A stretch of DNA of 64,000 bases, from contig NZ_PIPP01000001.1 of assembly GCF_003987345.1 (NCBI RefSeq), positions 124,001-188,000 of the forward strand. Direction: 5' to 3'. Both the position numbers and the translations under genes were made by a program. Shown piece after piece: positions 42,859 through 51,957 of the stretch. This DNA comes from Aliidiomarina shirensis (GTDB lineage Bacteria; Pseudomonadota; Gammaproteobacteria; Enterobacterales; Alteromonadaceae). The notes beneath the pieces are model-generated. The model saw only the letters and a program-made list of their open reading frames with translations, was not told the DNA's origin and made no database searches. The first letter of the stretch is position 1. Every line of letters starts with the position of its first letter.

Positions 42859-43704
42859 TGGCTACAACAAGGCGTAAGCCAACACACGCTATCGGCGTAC
42901 CGCAGCGATCTTGTACATTTCCAAAATTGGCTGCAGCCGCGCGGTGTTGATTTGGTAGCGGCTTCGCGCCAAGATTTAGAAGATTATCTTGCACACCTTA
43001 GTAAAGCGGGCATGCATCCGCGCAGCCAATCACGCTTCTTGAGTGCCGTGCGAAAGTATTTCCGTTACATCCTTCAACAAGGGGTTCGCGCTGACGATCC
43101 ATGTGCGCATTTGCATAGCCCCAAACAACCCGCGTCGATTCCGAAATCATTATCTGAAGATGCCGTTTCTGCCTTACTCGCTGCCCCGAATGTAACGGAA
43201 ACTTTAGGTTTGCGTGATAAGGCTATGTTGGAGTTGCTATATGCCACTGGCTTGCGAGTATCTGAGCTGGTGCAATTACAAATGAATGAAGTGAGTGTTC
43301 GTCAAGGCTTAGTGCGGGTGGTGGGTAAAGGAAACAAAGAACGGCTAGTGCCGCTTGGCGAGGAAGCCTTGCATTGGCTTGCTGAATATTTGCGGGTAGC
43401 GCGGCCAGAGCTAATGAAACAGAATCGCGATGTGGTATTTTTTTCATTACGGGGCCAACAAATGACACGGCAAACGTTTTGGCATCGAATTCGCCATTAC
43501 GCTGTAATTGCTGGCTTACCTGAAGGGATCTCGCCACACCGGTTACGCCATGCGTTTGCAACACACCTTTTGAATCATGGAGCCGACCTGCGGGCGTTAC
43601 AAATGCTGCTTGGGCACTCGGATATTGCAACTACGCAAATTTATACAGAAGTAGCAAAGGCTCGCTTGAAGCAACTACATGAGCAACATCATCCGCGCGG
43701 CTAG
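42826..43704 (+). CDS. xerD: Site-specific tyrosine recombinase XerD
   Basis: With XerC resolves chromosome dimers at dif under FtsK control. The 292-residue protein has an N-terminal SAM-like DNA-binding domain (about 1-100) and a catalytic domain with all six residues: Arg in ATGLRVSELV (about 144), Lys in GKGNKERLVP, His-x-x-Arg in SPHRLRHAFATH, His in LLGHSDI and the nucleophile Tyr in TTQIYTEV (about 275). In E. coli dsbC lies between xerD and recJ; here recJ follows directly. Confidence 0.94.
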   Translation: MNDISVFLDKLWLQQGVSQHTLSAYRSDLVHFQNWLQPRGVDLVAASRQDLEDYLAHLSKAGMHPRSQSRFLSAVRKYFRYILQQGVRADDPCAHLHSPKQPASIPKSLSEDAVSALLAAPNVTETLGLRDKAMLELLYATGLRVSELVQLQMNEVSVRQGLVRVVGKGNKERLVPLGEEALHWLAEYLRVARPELMKQNRDVVFFSLRGQQMTRQTFWHRIRHYAVIAGLPEGISPHRLRHAFATHLLNHGADLRALQMLLGHSDIATTQIYTEVAKARLKQLHEQHHPRG

Positions 43705-43765
43705 TGTTACCTCAGGTGGCAATGCTAGAATGCAAACTCACACCGCTTTGTAGGTAGTTTATTTC

Positions 43766-45490
43766 GTGAGTAGTTCAATTGAAGTTCGCCGCCGAACCCC
43801 ACAATCAACGCCAGAGCTCCCCGCTAACATGCCCAGTGTATTGCAGCGTGTTTATGCCAACCGCGGTATAAATCACGTTGATGAGCTGGATTTATCTGTT
43901 AAAGGATTGCTGCACTTTAATCAATTAACCGATTGCGAGAAAGCCGCAGAGCGCATCGGTCAAGCGATCATAGCAGGTGAAAGTATTTGTATTTGCGGTG
44001 ATTTCGATGCTGATGGTGCCACGAGTGTGGCGCTGTTGATGTCTTTTTTCCGTTCTATTAATCATTCGAAAGCCTTCTATCTCGTGCCGAATCGCTTTTC
44101 TGATGGGTATGGATTATCACCCACGTTAGCGCAATATGCGCATACCGAAGGTGCGAACCTGCTGATTACGGTTGATAACGGTATCAGCAGCCACGCCGGC
44201 GTTAGCAAAGCGAATGACCTAGGTATGCAAGTGATTATCACGGATCACCATTTACCGAGTACAGAATTGCCTGATGCTTTTGCTGTTGTGAATCCAAACC
44301 GCCGAGATTGTGCGTTTGCAAGTAAACAGCTTGCGGGCGTTGGAGTAGCCTTCTATTTATTACTGGCTTTAAGGGCGTGGTTTAAACAACAGCAGGCAAA
44401 CCATGCCGTTGCGTCACTAAAGATTGCTGAATACCTAGATTTGGTTGCGCTTGGCACGGTTGCCGATGTGGTTCCGCTGGATTACAACAACCGAATTTTA
44501 GTTCGGCAGGGTTTAGCTAGAATTCGTGAGGGCGTGTGCAGACCAGGAATTACCGCGCTTTTAGCGGTGGCTCGCCGCGAGGCAAGTAAGATAACGGCGA
44601 GTGATTTAGGCTTTTCTGTTGGCCCAAGAATCAATGCAGCAGGGCGACTGGATGATATTCAGCAAGGTATCGAATGTTTATTAGCGCAAGATCTCCCAAG
44701 TGCGCAGATTTTAGCGTTGCGGCTCGATGAATTGAACCAACAGCGGCGAAAAATTGAAACCACCATGCAGGAAGAGGCGCAAGCATGTTTAGCACGTTTG
44801 CAGGTTGATGAGCAGGAACTACCTCTGGTGCTGACGGTGTTCGATGATCAATTTCATCAGGGTGTTATTGGTATTGTAGCCGGGCGCTTGAAAGAGCAAT
44901 TTTATCGCCCCGTTATGGTATTTGCTGAAGCAGACGATGGTACTTTGAAAGGCTCCTGCCGATCGGTGGCGGGTGTGCATATTCGCGATTTATTGGAACA
45001 AGTGGCTAGCGAATTCCCAGATGTGATTAGCAAATTTGGTGGTCATGCCATGGCTGCCGGCTTAAGTGTACCAAAATCGCAATGGGCCGCATTTAATCGT
45101 GCTGTGCAACAAGTGGCTGAGCGCTGGGTAGATGCAGATACGCTCGCGCGCGTGCTTTGGAGCGATGGCGAGTTGCAGGCAAATGAGTTTAATCTTGATG
45201 TTGCCGGTGCATTACAGCAGGCAGGTCCGTGGGGGCAGAGCTTTCCGCAGCCTATGTTTGATGGGACGTTTAAGATTATACAAGAAAAGTGGTTGAAGGA
45301 CGTTCACTTGAAATTAGTTGTGCAGCCGTTTGGTAGCAACGAAACCTTTGATGCGATTGCATTTAATGTTCCGCGGGCGAGTTGGCAATGGAATTCGCCT
45401 GCGCAAGCTAATTTGGTATTCAAACTTGATGTAAATGAATTTCGTGGTCAACGTAACGTGCAGTTATTGATTGAACACGTTCAGGCCTAA
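43766..45490 (+). CDS. recJ: Single-stranded-DNA-specific exonuclease RecJ
   Basis: 5'-3' exonuclease on single-stranded DNA in recombination and mismatch repair. The 574-residue protein shows DHH-family motifs: ICGDFDADGATSVALL (motif I, about 73-88), LLITVDNGISSH (motif II), IITDHHLPS (motif III, about 153-161) and a C-terminal DHHA1 domain with KFGGHAMAAGL (about 427-437). The start is GTG. It lies 61 bases after xerD and before prfB, the order recJ-prfB-lysS being conserved in gammaproteobacteria. Confidence 0.95.
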   Translation: MSSSIEVRRRTPQSTPELPANMPSVLQRVYANRGINHVDELDLSVKGLLHFNQLTDCEKAAERIGQAIIAGESICICGDFDADGATSVALLMSFFRSINHSKAFYLVPNRFSDGYGLSPTLAQYAHTEGANLLITVDNGISSHAGVSKANDLGMQVIITDHHLPSTELPDAFAVVNPNRRDCAFASKQLAGVGVAFYLLLALRAWFKQQQANHAVASLKIAEYLDLVALGTVADVVPLDYNNRILVRQGLARIREGVCRPGITALLAVARREASKITASDLGFSVGPRINAAGRLDDIQQGIECLLAQDLPSAQILALRLDELNQQRRKIETTMQEEAQACLARLQVDEQELPLVLTVFDDQFHQGVIGIVAGRLKEQFYRPVMVFAEADDGTLKGSCRSVAGVHIRDLLEQVASEFPDVISKFGGHAMAAGLSVPKSQWAAFNRAVQQVAERWVDADTLARVLWSDGELQANEFNLDVAGALQQAGPWGQSFPQPMFDGTFKIIQEKWLKDVHLKLVVQPFGSNETFDAIAFNVPRASWQWNSPAQANLVFKLDVNEFRGQRNVQLLIEHVQA

Positions 45491-45659
45491 ACGCTGTTGT
45501 TTTCTATCGTGATCCGCTAGAATATGCGGCCAGAATTCGTTTGAGGCGCACGCTAATTTTAGCCCGCAAGAGTTAGATAAAAATGCCTGTAGCATTTTGT
45601 CTTAACTGCGCTAAAGGCCTTAAAAATTATACTTAAATTGATTATTTCAGGAACTATTG

Positions 45660-46758
45660 ATGCTGGAAAGCAACGCCATAGCCAACCAAATCACCGACCT
45701 TAAGCAGCGAGCAGAGCAGCTTAGGGGGTATCTTTGACTTAGAGGTTAAAGCAGAACGCCTCGAAGAAGTTGAACGTGAACTTGAAGATCCCGCCGTTTG
45801 GAACGAGCCCGAGAAAGCGCAAGCGCTTGGAAAAGAACGAGCTGCACTCGAAATTGTAGTAAATACCTTGAAAGGAATTGACCAGGGTCTTGATGATGCC
45901 CAAGGGTTTCTTGATCTTGCCGCTGAAGAAGACGACGAAGAGATGCTGAGCGAGGCTTCTGGCGAAGTAGATCGTTGGACCAAAGAGTTAGAAAAACTCG
46001 AGTTTCGACGTATGTTTTCAGGACCAAACGACCAAGCCGATTGCTATGTAGATTTGCAATCAGGTTCGGGCGGAACCGAAGCGCAAGATTGGTGCAATAT
46101 CTTGTTGCGTATGTATCTTCGTTGGGGCGAAGCGAACGGTATGAAAACGGAAATCACTGAACTTTCCGAAGGCGAGGTAGCGGGTATTAAATCAGCTACT
46201 ATTCGGATCTCGGGCGAATACGCATTTGGTTGGTTACGAACCGAAACTGGGGTTCATCGGCTGGTGCGCAAATCACCATTTGATTCGGGTAATCGCCGCC
46301 ATACATCGTTTGCTTCTGCGTTTGTGTATCCCGAGATCGATGATGATATCGAAATCGATATTAACCCGGCTGATTTGCGTGTAGATACCTACCGGGCATC
46401 AGGTGCGGGCGGACAGCACGTAAACCGCACGGATTCGGCAATTCGTATTACCCACGAGCCGAGCGGTATTGTGGTGCAGTGCCAAAGTGATCGTTCGCAA
46501 CACAAAAACCGTGATTCAGCAATGAAACAATTACGAGCGAAACTCTATGAAATGGAGTTACAAAAGCAGAATGAAGCGAAACAGGTGATGGAAGATTCGA
46601 AATCGGATATCGGCTGGGGTAGCCAAATACGCTCGTATGTTTTAGATGATTCAAGAATAAAAGATTTACGCACGGGCGTTGAAACACGAAACACCCAAGC
46701 GGTGTTAGACGGTGATTTAAATCGCTTCTTGCAAGCGAGTTTAAAATCAGGTTTGTAA
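45660..46758 (+). CDS. prfB: Peptide chain release factor 2, with programmed +1 frameshift
   Basis: RF2 recognises UGA and UAA. Translation begins at ATG 45660, reads 25 codons to an in-frame TGA (45735-45737), shifts +1 and continues from GAC at 45736 to the stop at 46758, giving 365 residues, exactly the E. coli length. The anticodon-like SPF tripeptide is at 205-207 and the catalytic GGQ at 250-252. Residue 246 is Ala, the form common outside E. coli K-12 (Thr there lowers activity). lysS follows after 100 bases. Confidence 0.97.
45724..45738 (+). promoter_or_regulatory. Programmed +1 frameshift site in prfB
   Basis: AGGGGGTATCTTTGAC: an internal Shine-Dalgarno-like AGGGGG three bases before the slippery CTT, then TGA C. 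This is the classic RF2 autoregulatory site: when RF2 is scarce the ribosome pauses at TGA and slips one base forward. Confidence 0.97.
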
Positions 46759-46858
46759 CACAACAGCACTGTATGGATGCAGTCGCTTACGCGGTACTGC
46801 ATCATTAGATTTGAAAGCGCGGTAATGACCGCAACCATGAATACTTTAAGGAACCAAT

Positions 46859-48373
46859 ATGTCGGATAAGCAGCAGCCAGAAGCCCAGGATTTGAACCAA
46901 CAAATTCGCGAGCGCAAGCAAAAGTTGCAACAACTGCGCGAAGCTGGAAATCCGTTTCCAAATGATTTTCGCCGCGATAGTTTAGCGGCAGATTTGCATG
47001 CAGCGCACGGTGAAAAAGAGGGTGAGCCGTTACTTGCCGAAGGAGTGCGGGTAAGCATTGCAGGCCGTATGGTACTGCGCCGTATTATGGGCAAAGCCAG
47101 TTTCGCTACCTTACAAGACATGAGTGGCCAGATTCAGATATACGTTGCGCGTGATAATCTTCCCGAAGGCACCTATAACGATGGCTTTAAGAAATGGGAT
47201 TTAGGCGACATCGTAGGTGCTAGCGGTGTTTTATTTAAAACTCGGACGGGCGAGCTTACTGTGCAAGTGGATGAAATCAAACTGCTGACCAAAGCGCTGC
47301 GTCCATTACCGGATAAATTTCATGGCTTAGCTGATCAAGAAACACGGTATCGCCAACGTTACCTTGATTTAATTGTGAATCAGCAATCGCGTGAAACCTT
47401 TGTTATGCGCAGTAAAGCGATTGAATACATTCGCCAATTTTTGAATACGCGCGCGTTTTTAGAAGTAGAAACGCCGATGATGCAAACAATTCCAGGTGGT
47501 GCTTCGGCTCGGCCTTTTGTTACTCATCACAATGCCCTAGATATGGATTTATATCTTCGTATAGCACCTGAGCTTTATCTCAAGCGTTTAGTAGTGGGTG
47601 GCTTCGAAAAAGTATTTGAGATAAATCGAAATTTCCGGAACGAGGGCTTATCAACTCGACACAACCCGGAATTCACCATGCTTGAGTTTTATTGGGGCTA
47701 TGCGGATTATCATGACTTAATGGACCTTACTGAAGAGATGGTTCGAGGTTTATGTAACGAGTTACTGGGCACCACTGAGGTTACATATCAGGGCGAGCAG
47801 TTTGATTTTGGTAAGCCATTCGCGCGTTTAAGCGTGGTAGATGCCATTTTAAAATACAATACTGAGCTTGCTGAAGCCGATGTGAATGATTTAGCGAAAG
47901 CCACAGCTTATGCGGAAAAAATTGGCATTAAAGTGCAGAAGAGCTGGGGCTTAGGTAAAATTCAAATCGAAATATTTGAAGAAACGGCGGAACATCAATT
48001 AGCTCAGCCTACATTCATAACGGCTTATCCTGCTGAAGTATCTCCGTTAGCTCGCCGGAATGATGATAATCCGTTTGTTACCGATCGGTTTGAATTTTTT
48101 GTGGGTGGCCGCGAAATTGCGAACGGATTTTCGGAATTGAACGACGCCGAAGATCAGGCTGAACGTTTCCAAGCGCAAGTTGAGCAGAAAGAAGCGGGTG
48201 ATTCAGAAGCAATGTTCTATGATGCTGATTATGTTACGGCATTAGAATATGGTTTGCCGCCAACAGCTGGCGAAGGTATTGGTATCGATCGATTAGTGAT
48301 GCTATTAACCGATTCACCATCTATTCGCGATGTATTGTTATTCCCACACATGCGAAATCAGAAGCCAGAGTGA
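46859..48373 (+). CDS. lysS: Lysyl-tRNA synthetase, class II
   Basis: Charges tRNA-Lys. The 504-residue enzyme has an N-terminal OB-fold anticodon-binding domain (about 60-160, [18 protein letters not shown]) and the class II catalytic core: motif 1 around [15 protein letters not shown], motif 2 [20 protein letters not shown] (about 259-278) and motif 3 [16 protein letters not shown] (about 475-490). It is cotranscribed with prfB in E. coli; here a 100-base gap holds no visible terminator. Confidence 0.96.
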   Translation: MSDKQQPEAQDLNQQIRERKQKLQQLREAGNPFPNDFRRDSLAADLHAAHGEKEGEPLLAEGVRVSIAGRMVLRRIMGKASFATLQDMSGQIQIYVARDNLPEGTYNDGFKKWDLGDIVGASGVLFKTRTGELTVQVDEIKLLTKALRPLPDKFHGLADQETRYRQRYLDLIVNQQSRETFVMRSKAIEYIRQFLNTRAFLEVETPMMQTIPGGASARPFVTHHNALDMDLYLRIAPELYLKRLVVGGFEKVFEINRNFRNEGLSTRHNPEFTMLEFYWGYADYHDLMDLTEEMVRGLCNELLGTTEVTYQGEQFDFGKPFARLSVVDAILKYNTELAEADVNDLAKATAYAEKIGIKVQKSWGLGKIQIEIFEETAEHQLAQPTFITAYPAEVSPLARRNDDNPFVTDRFEFFVGGREIANGFSELNDAEDQAERFQAQVEQKEAGDSEAMFYDADYVTALEYGLPPTAGEGIGIDRLVMLLTDSPSIRDVLLFPHMRNQKPE

Positions 48374-48407
48374 TTTAATAAAATCTCTTTGATAGAAGGG
48401 TATGATG

Positions 48408-48441
48408 AAGCCTCGAAACAACTTTGTTTTGGGGCTTTTTT
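48408..48441. terminator. Terminator after lysS, overlapping the EAL gene end
   Basis: Stem of about 13 pairs, AAGCCTCGAAACA (48408-48420) with TGTTTTGGGGCTT (48425-48437), two G-T pairs, then a T-run to 48441. The T-run reaches the stop codon of the oppositely oriented EAL gene. Confidence 0.85.
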
Positions 48442-49234
48442 AACTCTGCTCTTTGAGCCAAGCGTTGAGTTCATCTATAAACATGGGTTTGCTAATCTGG
48501 AAACCTTGCACCATATCAAAACCCATTTCCGCTACAATATCGAGTGTTTCTTCGTTCTCAACGCCCTCGGCAGTGGTAAGCGCACCTGTTTGTTGTGCTA
48601 AACGAATTGCTGCTTTCACTAGAAATTCAGATTCTTTCGATAGGGTAAGTTGTTGAGTAACCGATATATCTACTTTAATTTCATGTAAATGTAAGCGCTC
48701 AATAATAACCGATGTTGTATCGCCGGTGCCAAAATCATCAAGAGCAATTTTGAAACCAGCAACGCGGAATTGTTTAATTAAATCAATAAATGTATCAATA
48801 TCGTCGCTAACCACTGCTTCAGAAAAATCGAGAATAATCTGATTTGGTGATATTCCGTAATCTTCACAGATAGCAATAAGCGAATCTAAAAAATTAGAAT
48901 GCTTAAACGACAGTGGGCTGATATTCACGGATAGCGTGAGCGCGGGCCGTTGCAGAAGTAATCTTTTAAACTCGGGTAATGCCTGATGTAGTATTTGTAA
49001 TGTTAATTGGTCGATCACATCGCGCTTTTCTGCGATATGAATAAAATCAGCAGGTGGAATGAAGCCATATTTCGGATGTTCCCAACGCGCAAAAATCTCC
49101 AGCCCAACAATCCGGCGTGATGTGGCAAGCTGTCTTGGCTGGTAGGCAACCGAAAATTGCTCTTGTAATAAATCAGCCGATAAGTGCTTTTTTGCGATAG
49201 GCATCGTTAATATTTTTGTTTGTTCTGATGTCAT
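48440..49234 (-). CDS. Stand-alone EAL-domain protein (c-di-GMP phosphodiesterase-like)
   Basis: Protein of 264 residues made almost entirely of an EAL domain, which hydrolyses c-di-GMP to pGpG. The signature reads EIF (GLEIFARW, about 44-51) instead of EAL. The remaining ligand residues look intact: Asn in SVNISP, Glu in LDFSEA, the Asp pair in LDDFGTGD, Lys in IKVDIS, Glu in TAEGVENEE and Gln in VQGF. So activity is possible despite the altered motif. There is no membrane segment or sensor domain, so input must come from elsewhere. It is monocistronic, convergent with lysS. Confidence 0.85.
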   Translation of the reverse strand: MTSEQTKILTMPIAKKHLSADLLQEQFSVAYQPRQLATSRRIVGLEIFARWEHPKYGFIPPADFIHIAEKRDVIDQLTLQILHQALPEFKRLLLQRPALTLSVNISPLSFKHSNFLDSLIAICEDYGISPNQIILDFSEAVVSDDIDTFIDLIKQFRVAGFKIALDDFGTGDTTSVIIERLHLHEIKVDISVTQQLTLSKESEFLVKAAIRLAQQTGALTTAEGVENEETLDIVAEMGFDMVQGFQISKPMFIDELNAWLKEQS

Positions 49235-49382
49235 GTTTATTTTCCATTACCACATCAAGCTCTAGTGCGGATGTACAACCGTCCTTGATTGTTTACATTT
49301 TGGTCGAAAACCCCCTAATACGCAATACATGCTAGGCTTTGAATAACGCGTGTTTACGGCGCTAATTAACTTGATTCAAAAA

Positions 49383-49408
49383 AAAATGGCTCCCGAAGGA
49401 GCCATTTT
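49383..49408. terminator. Terminator after slyD
   Basis: ATGGCTCC (49386-49393) / GGAGCCAT (49398-49405), CGAA loop. On the reverse strand it is followed by a run of eight or more T, suiting the slyD-ygfZ transcript; the forward T4 is weaker. Confidence 0.85.
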
Positions 49409-49435
49409 ATGAATAAATCAGTAACTTACTGATTA

Positions 49436-49924
49436 TTACTCGTGTTCAACGCCGCCTGGACCGTGAACATGACCGTGTGATAATTCTTCCGCAGTTGCTT
49501 CACGAACATCAACAACTTTCACTTCAAAGTTAAGGTCAACACCAGCTAACGGGTGATTACCGTCGACGGTTACTTCGGTATCATTTACTTCAACAACCAT
49601 TACTGATTGTTCGCCATGGTCAGTTGTTGCGCGGAATTGCATGCCAGGGTTTACATCCTGGTCACCGAAAAGATTCCGAGGAACAGTTTGGATAAGACCA
49701 TCATGACGCTCACCGTATGCATCGGCAGCAGAAATATCCGCGTTGAGCTCTTCACCGGCTGTTTTACCTTCAAGTACTTTCTCAAGCCCTGGAATTAACA
49801 TGCCACGACCAAAAATAAAGGCCAACGGGCGCTCTTCTGCAGATTGATCCAAAGTTACACCTTCACCATTTTTTACGGTGTAGTGGATGGTTACTGCTTT
49901 ATCTTGACTGATGGTTTCACTCAT
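49436..49924 (-). CDS. slyD: SlyD-like FKBP-type peptidyl-prolyl isomerase
   Basis: Cytosolic prolyl isomerase and chaperone. From ATG 49924 the product has 162 residues. The FKBP core is interrupted by an IF (insert-in-flap) domain, seen as LEKVLEGKTAGEELNADISAADAYGERHDGLIQTVPRNLF (about 47-86, given only as location). EEATAEELSHGHVHGP near the end matches SlyD. The metal-binding His/Cys tail is short: only HGHVHGPGGVEHE and no Cys, unlike E. coli. Its start lies eight bases inside the end of ygfZ, so the two are coupled. The longer open frame upstream is the ygfZ antiframe and was not used. Confidence 0.88.
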   Translation of the reverse strand: MSETISQDKAVTIHYTVKNGEGVTLDQSAEERPLAFIFGRGMLIPGLEKVLEGKTAGEELNADISAADAYGERHDGLIQTVPRNLFGDQDVNPGMQFRATTDHGEQSVMVVEVNDTEVTVDGNHPLAGVDLNFEVKVVDVREATAEELSHGHVHGPGGVEHE

Positions 49925-50864
49925 TGATTGATTCCGTTTCGTCTGATTTTGGGCAGGGGGTGAATTTACTGTCATCCTGCCCTTTAATGCGCAATTTCGC
50001 CTGTGCATCAAGATCACTTGGTAACACGGCTTGAATTGCAATGACATCGTTATCATAACGCACTGCGCTGATAACTGCACCTGCGCGGCGCCAGTTTTCA
50101 CCTAACTGTATCTCAAGTTGGTCTGCTGGCCCCGGCGTAGATTTCGAGTTGCCGATTAAATGGGTTAATCGGCGTTTGTTTTGGCCTTTGTAATGGGTTC
50201 TAGCAATGGTTTCTTGGCCAATGTAACAACCCTTTTTGAAGCTGACCCCACCCAAAGTATCGAGGTTCAACATTTGCGGAATATATGTTTCCTGCTGAAT
50301 CGCCTCAAAATTGGGCCATCCGTTTTCTATTTGTAATGCATGCCAATATGTTTCTGGCATGAATTCACGATCTATCGCAAAGGAATTCGCGGCGACACAA
50401 AGATAAACAGAAGGGGCAAGCCGCAATATATCAATATTCTCGTTGGACGTATGATCCGCTGTTGGGGTTACACCCGTTAGTGTTGCGAGTTCTTTCTCGG
50501 CGGTTTCGCCGGCAACCAAGAAACAGCGAAAATCGCTGCTCTCATCGGTAATATCGATCTTGTTGAATACAGAAAACTTTTTCAATTGCGCTAAACTCTG
50601 TGCAATCGTTGATGTGTTTTGAGTTAGAACGATACCCTGCGTGGATCGAAAAGCACGAAAAATACTCCAAAGCTTTCCTTTTGCGTCGCAAAGTCCGCCT
50701 AAGGTCCAATTTTCTGCACCCAAGTGTTGTAAATCGCACGTGAGCTGGCCTTGTAAAAAACTCTCGGTGTCTGGCCCTGTCGCGGTAATCAATCCCATGT
50801 TCGGCAAATCGATAAACAATGCAGGATTGGCTTGGACTATATGGTTGGGTAGTAATCCAGACAC
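49917..50864 (-). CDS. ygfZ: YgfZ, folate-binding Fe-S cluster/tRNA-modification factor
   Basis: Tetrahydrofolate-binding GcvT-like protein needed for normal activity of some Fe-S enzymes such as MiaB. 315 residues. The family signature K-G-C-Y-x-G-Q-E is present as FKKGCYIGQETIARTHYKG (about 223-241), and the start shows LITATGPDTESFLQGQLTCDL, typical of the fold. It is divergent from sdhE; both act on cofactor assembly in Fe-S/flavoprotein contexts. The last eight bases overlap slyD. Confidence 0.92.
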   Translation of the reverse strand: MSGLLPNHIVQANPALFIDLPNMGLITATGPDTESFLQGQLTCDLQHLGAENWTLGGLCDAKGKLWSIFRAFRSTQGIVLTQNTSTIAQSLAQLKKFSVFNKIDITDESSDFRCFLVAGETAEKELATLTGVTPTADHTSNENIDILRLAPSVYLCVAANSFAIDREFMPETYWHALQIENGWPNFEAIQQETYIPQMLNLDTLGGVSFKKGCYIGQETIARTHYKGQNKRRLTHLIGNSKSTPGPADQLEIQLGENWRRAGAVISAVRYDNDVIAIQAVLPSDLDAQAKLRIKGQDDSKFTPCPKSDETESINE

Positions 50865-51141
50865 ATCAACTCCTCGTAGATTATTTGCGTATCGCGTTTA
50901 TGTTTATATTAGGGTTATAAATCAGCGTTGAAATTGAAGTGGGGATGGAACTTAGTGAATTCAAGGGTAGTTTCTCCGGTAGCGCGCAATTTGTTTTCGT
51001 GAGTATTGAAAACAAGGTCAAAACAGATAAATAACAGTAGATATCGCGCCTTTACTAACCTGAGGAGTAGGGGAATAGCCAAGTTACTGTTAGAATAACG
51101 ACATTGGTTTACCGTGTTTTTTAGGTTACGGAGTGTTAATA

Positions 51142-51411
51142 GTGTTTCCTCGGCAATCAGAAGAGATATTGAAGGATAAGCGGCGAATGCGTTGGGCTTG
51201 TCGGCGTGGAATGTTGGAACTTGACGTTCTCTTTGCGCCCTTTGTAGAAGAAGCTTACGATGAGCTAGATGAGCAGCAGCAAAGTACTTTTCGACGCTTA
51301 TTAACCTGTGATGATCCAGATTTATTCTCATGGTTTATGGGGCACGCAAAGTGTCCGGATCCTGAGTTAGCGGATATGGTGGCGCTAATGCTGCGCAGAG
51401 TTAAAGTTTAA
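51142..51411 (+). CDS. sdhE: FAD assembly factor SdhE
   Basis: Small protein of 89 residues that promotes covalent flavinylation of succinate dehydrogenase. The hallmark R-G-x-x-E is ACRRGMLELDVLFAPF (about 20-35), followed by LLTCDDPDLFSWFMGH (about 52-67). I chose GTG 51142, eight bases after GGAG, which fits E. coli (88 residues); a GTG at 51133 is in frame but overlaps the ribosome site. The gap of 277 bases before it, after ygfZ, shows no gene. It precedes ygfX, a conserved pairing. Confidence 0.92.
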   Translation: MFPRQSEEILKDKRRMRWACRRGMLELDVLFAPFVEEAYDELDEQQQSTFRRLLTCDDPDLFSWFMGHAKCPDPELADMVALMLRRVKV

Positions 51412-51516
51412 CGAAAGCCGCGACGCCGAAACGAGTTTGCAGTGCAATGTATTGTTTGTGCTTCGTAAACCGACCATTTTGCGAGCGTAGAATTAACAGA
51501 ATATCTGGAGCTACGG

Positions 51517-51957
51517 ATGGCTCAATATCAGTTTGTGTTTAAATCCTCTAATGTGGCTCGCCTATGGATTCAGCTTGGGTATATCGGTTCAATGCTGTTA
51601 TCCCTAGCGAGCATTCTCGTTGAAGCTTGGTTATTTGTAAGCGCGCTATTTCTATTTGCGTTTAGTTTTGATGCTGAACGTCGGAAGAACATACCGTTTA
51701 TCAAGTGCTGTGAGAGTGGTTTAGCCTTGAGTGAAAGCGGCGAGTCATTACAGCTGTGTCCGCCAATGATAATTTCGCCCTGGCTGATTGCGGTAAGAAT
51801 TAACAATCATGATGCTGCGAACATGGATAAACCTGCAGCAGTAAAAAGGGCACCGGTAACATGGTGCCGGATTTGGAAAGATCAATTGTCTGCAACGGAT
51901 TGGGCGAGAATTCGACGTATCGGCATTACCTTAAATGCGCCGCTTCGGCGGCGTTAA
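51517..51957 (+). CDS. ygfX: YgfX (CptA)-like membrane protein
   Basis: Protein of 146 residues with two adjacent hydrophobic segments (about 15-50), then a soluble part. Overall layout, the position right after sdhE, and the C-terminal [12 protein letters not shown] (matching MDEAEWRDLRRI in E. coli YgfX) support the assignment; overall identity is low. E. coli YgfX has been described as a toxin-like partner of SdhE acting on the cytoskeleton, although its role is debated. The last 27 bases overlap the nadB 3' end on the other strand, including a UUCG hairpin. The tail APLRRR is basic. Confidence 0.7.
   Translation: MAQYQFVFKSSNVARLWIQLGYIGSMLLSLASILVEAWLFVSALFLFAFSFDAERRKNIPFIKCCESGLALSESGESLQLCPPMIISPWLIAVRINNHDAANMDKPAAVKRAPVTWCRIWKDQLSATDWARIRRIGITLNAPLRRR

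Noticed and set aside
45580-45598. AAAATGC / GCATTTT inverted repeat upstream of prfB
   Set aside because: AT-rich 7-bp stem with a weak T-run; too unstable to call a terminator for recJ.
49925-50101. 59 additional codons in frame before slyD
   Set aside because: They lie inside ygfZ in another frame and do not match any FKBP N-terminus.
50915-51331. Reverse-strand open frame of 138 codons opposite sdhE
   Set aside because: It overlaps sdhE on the other strand, has no recognisable domain and no ribosome site; it is an antisense shadow.
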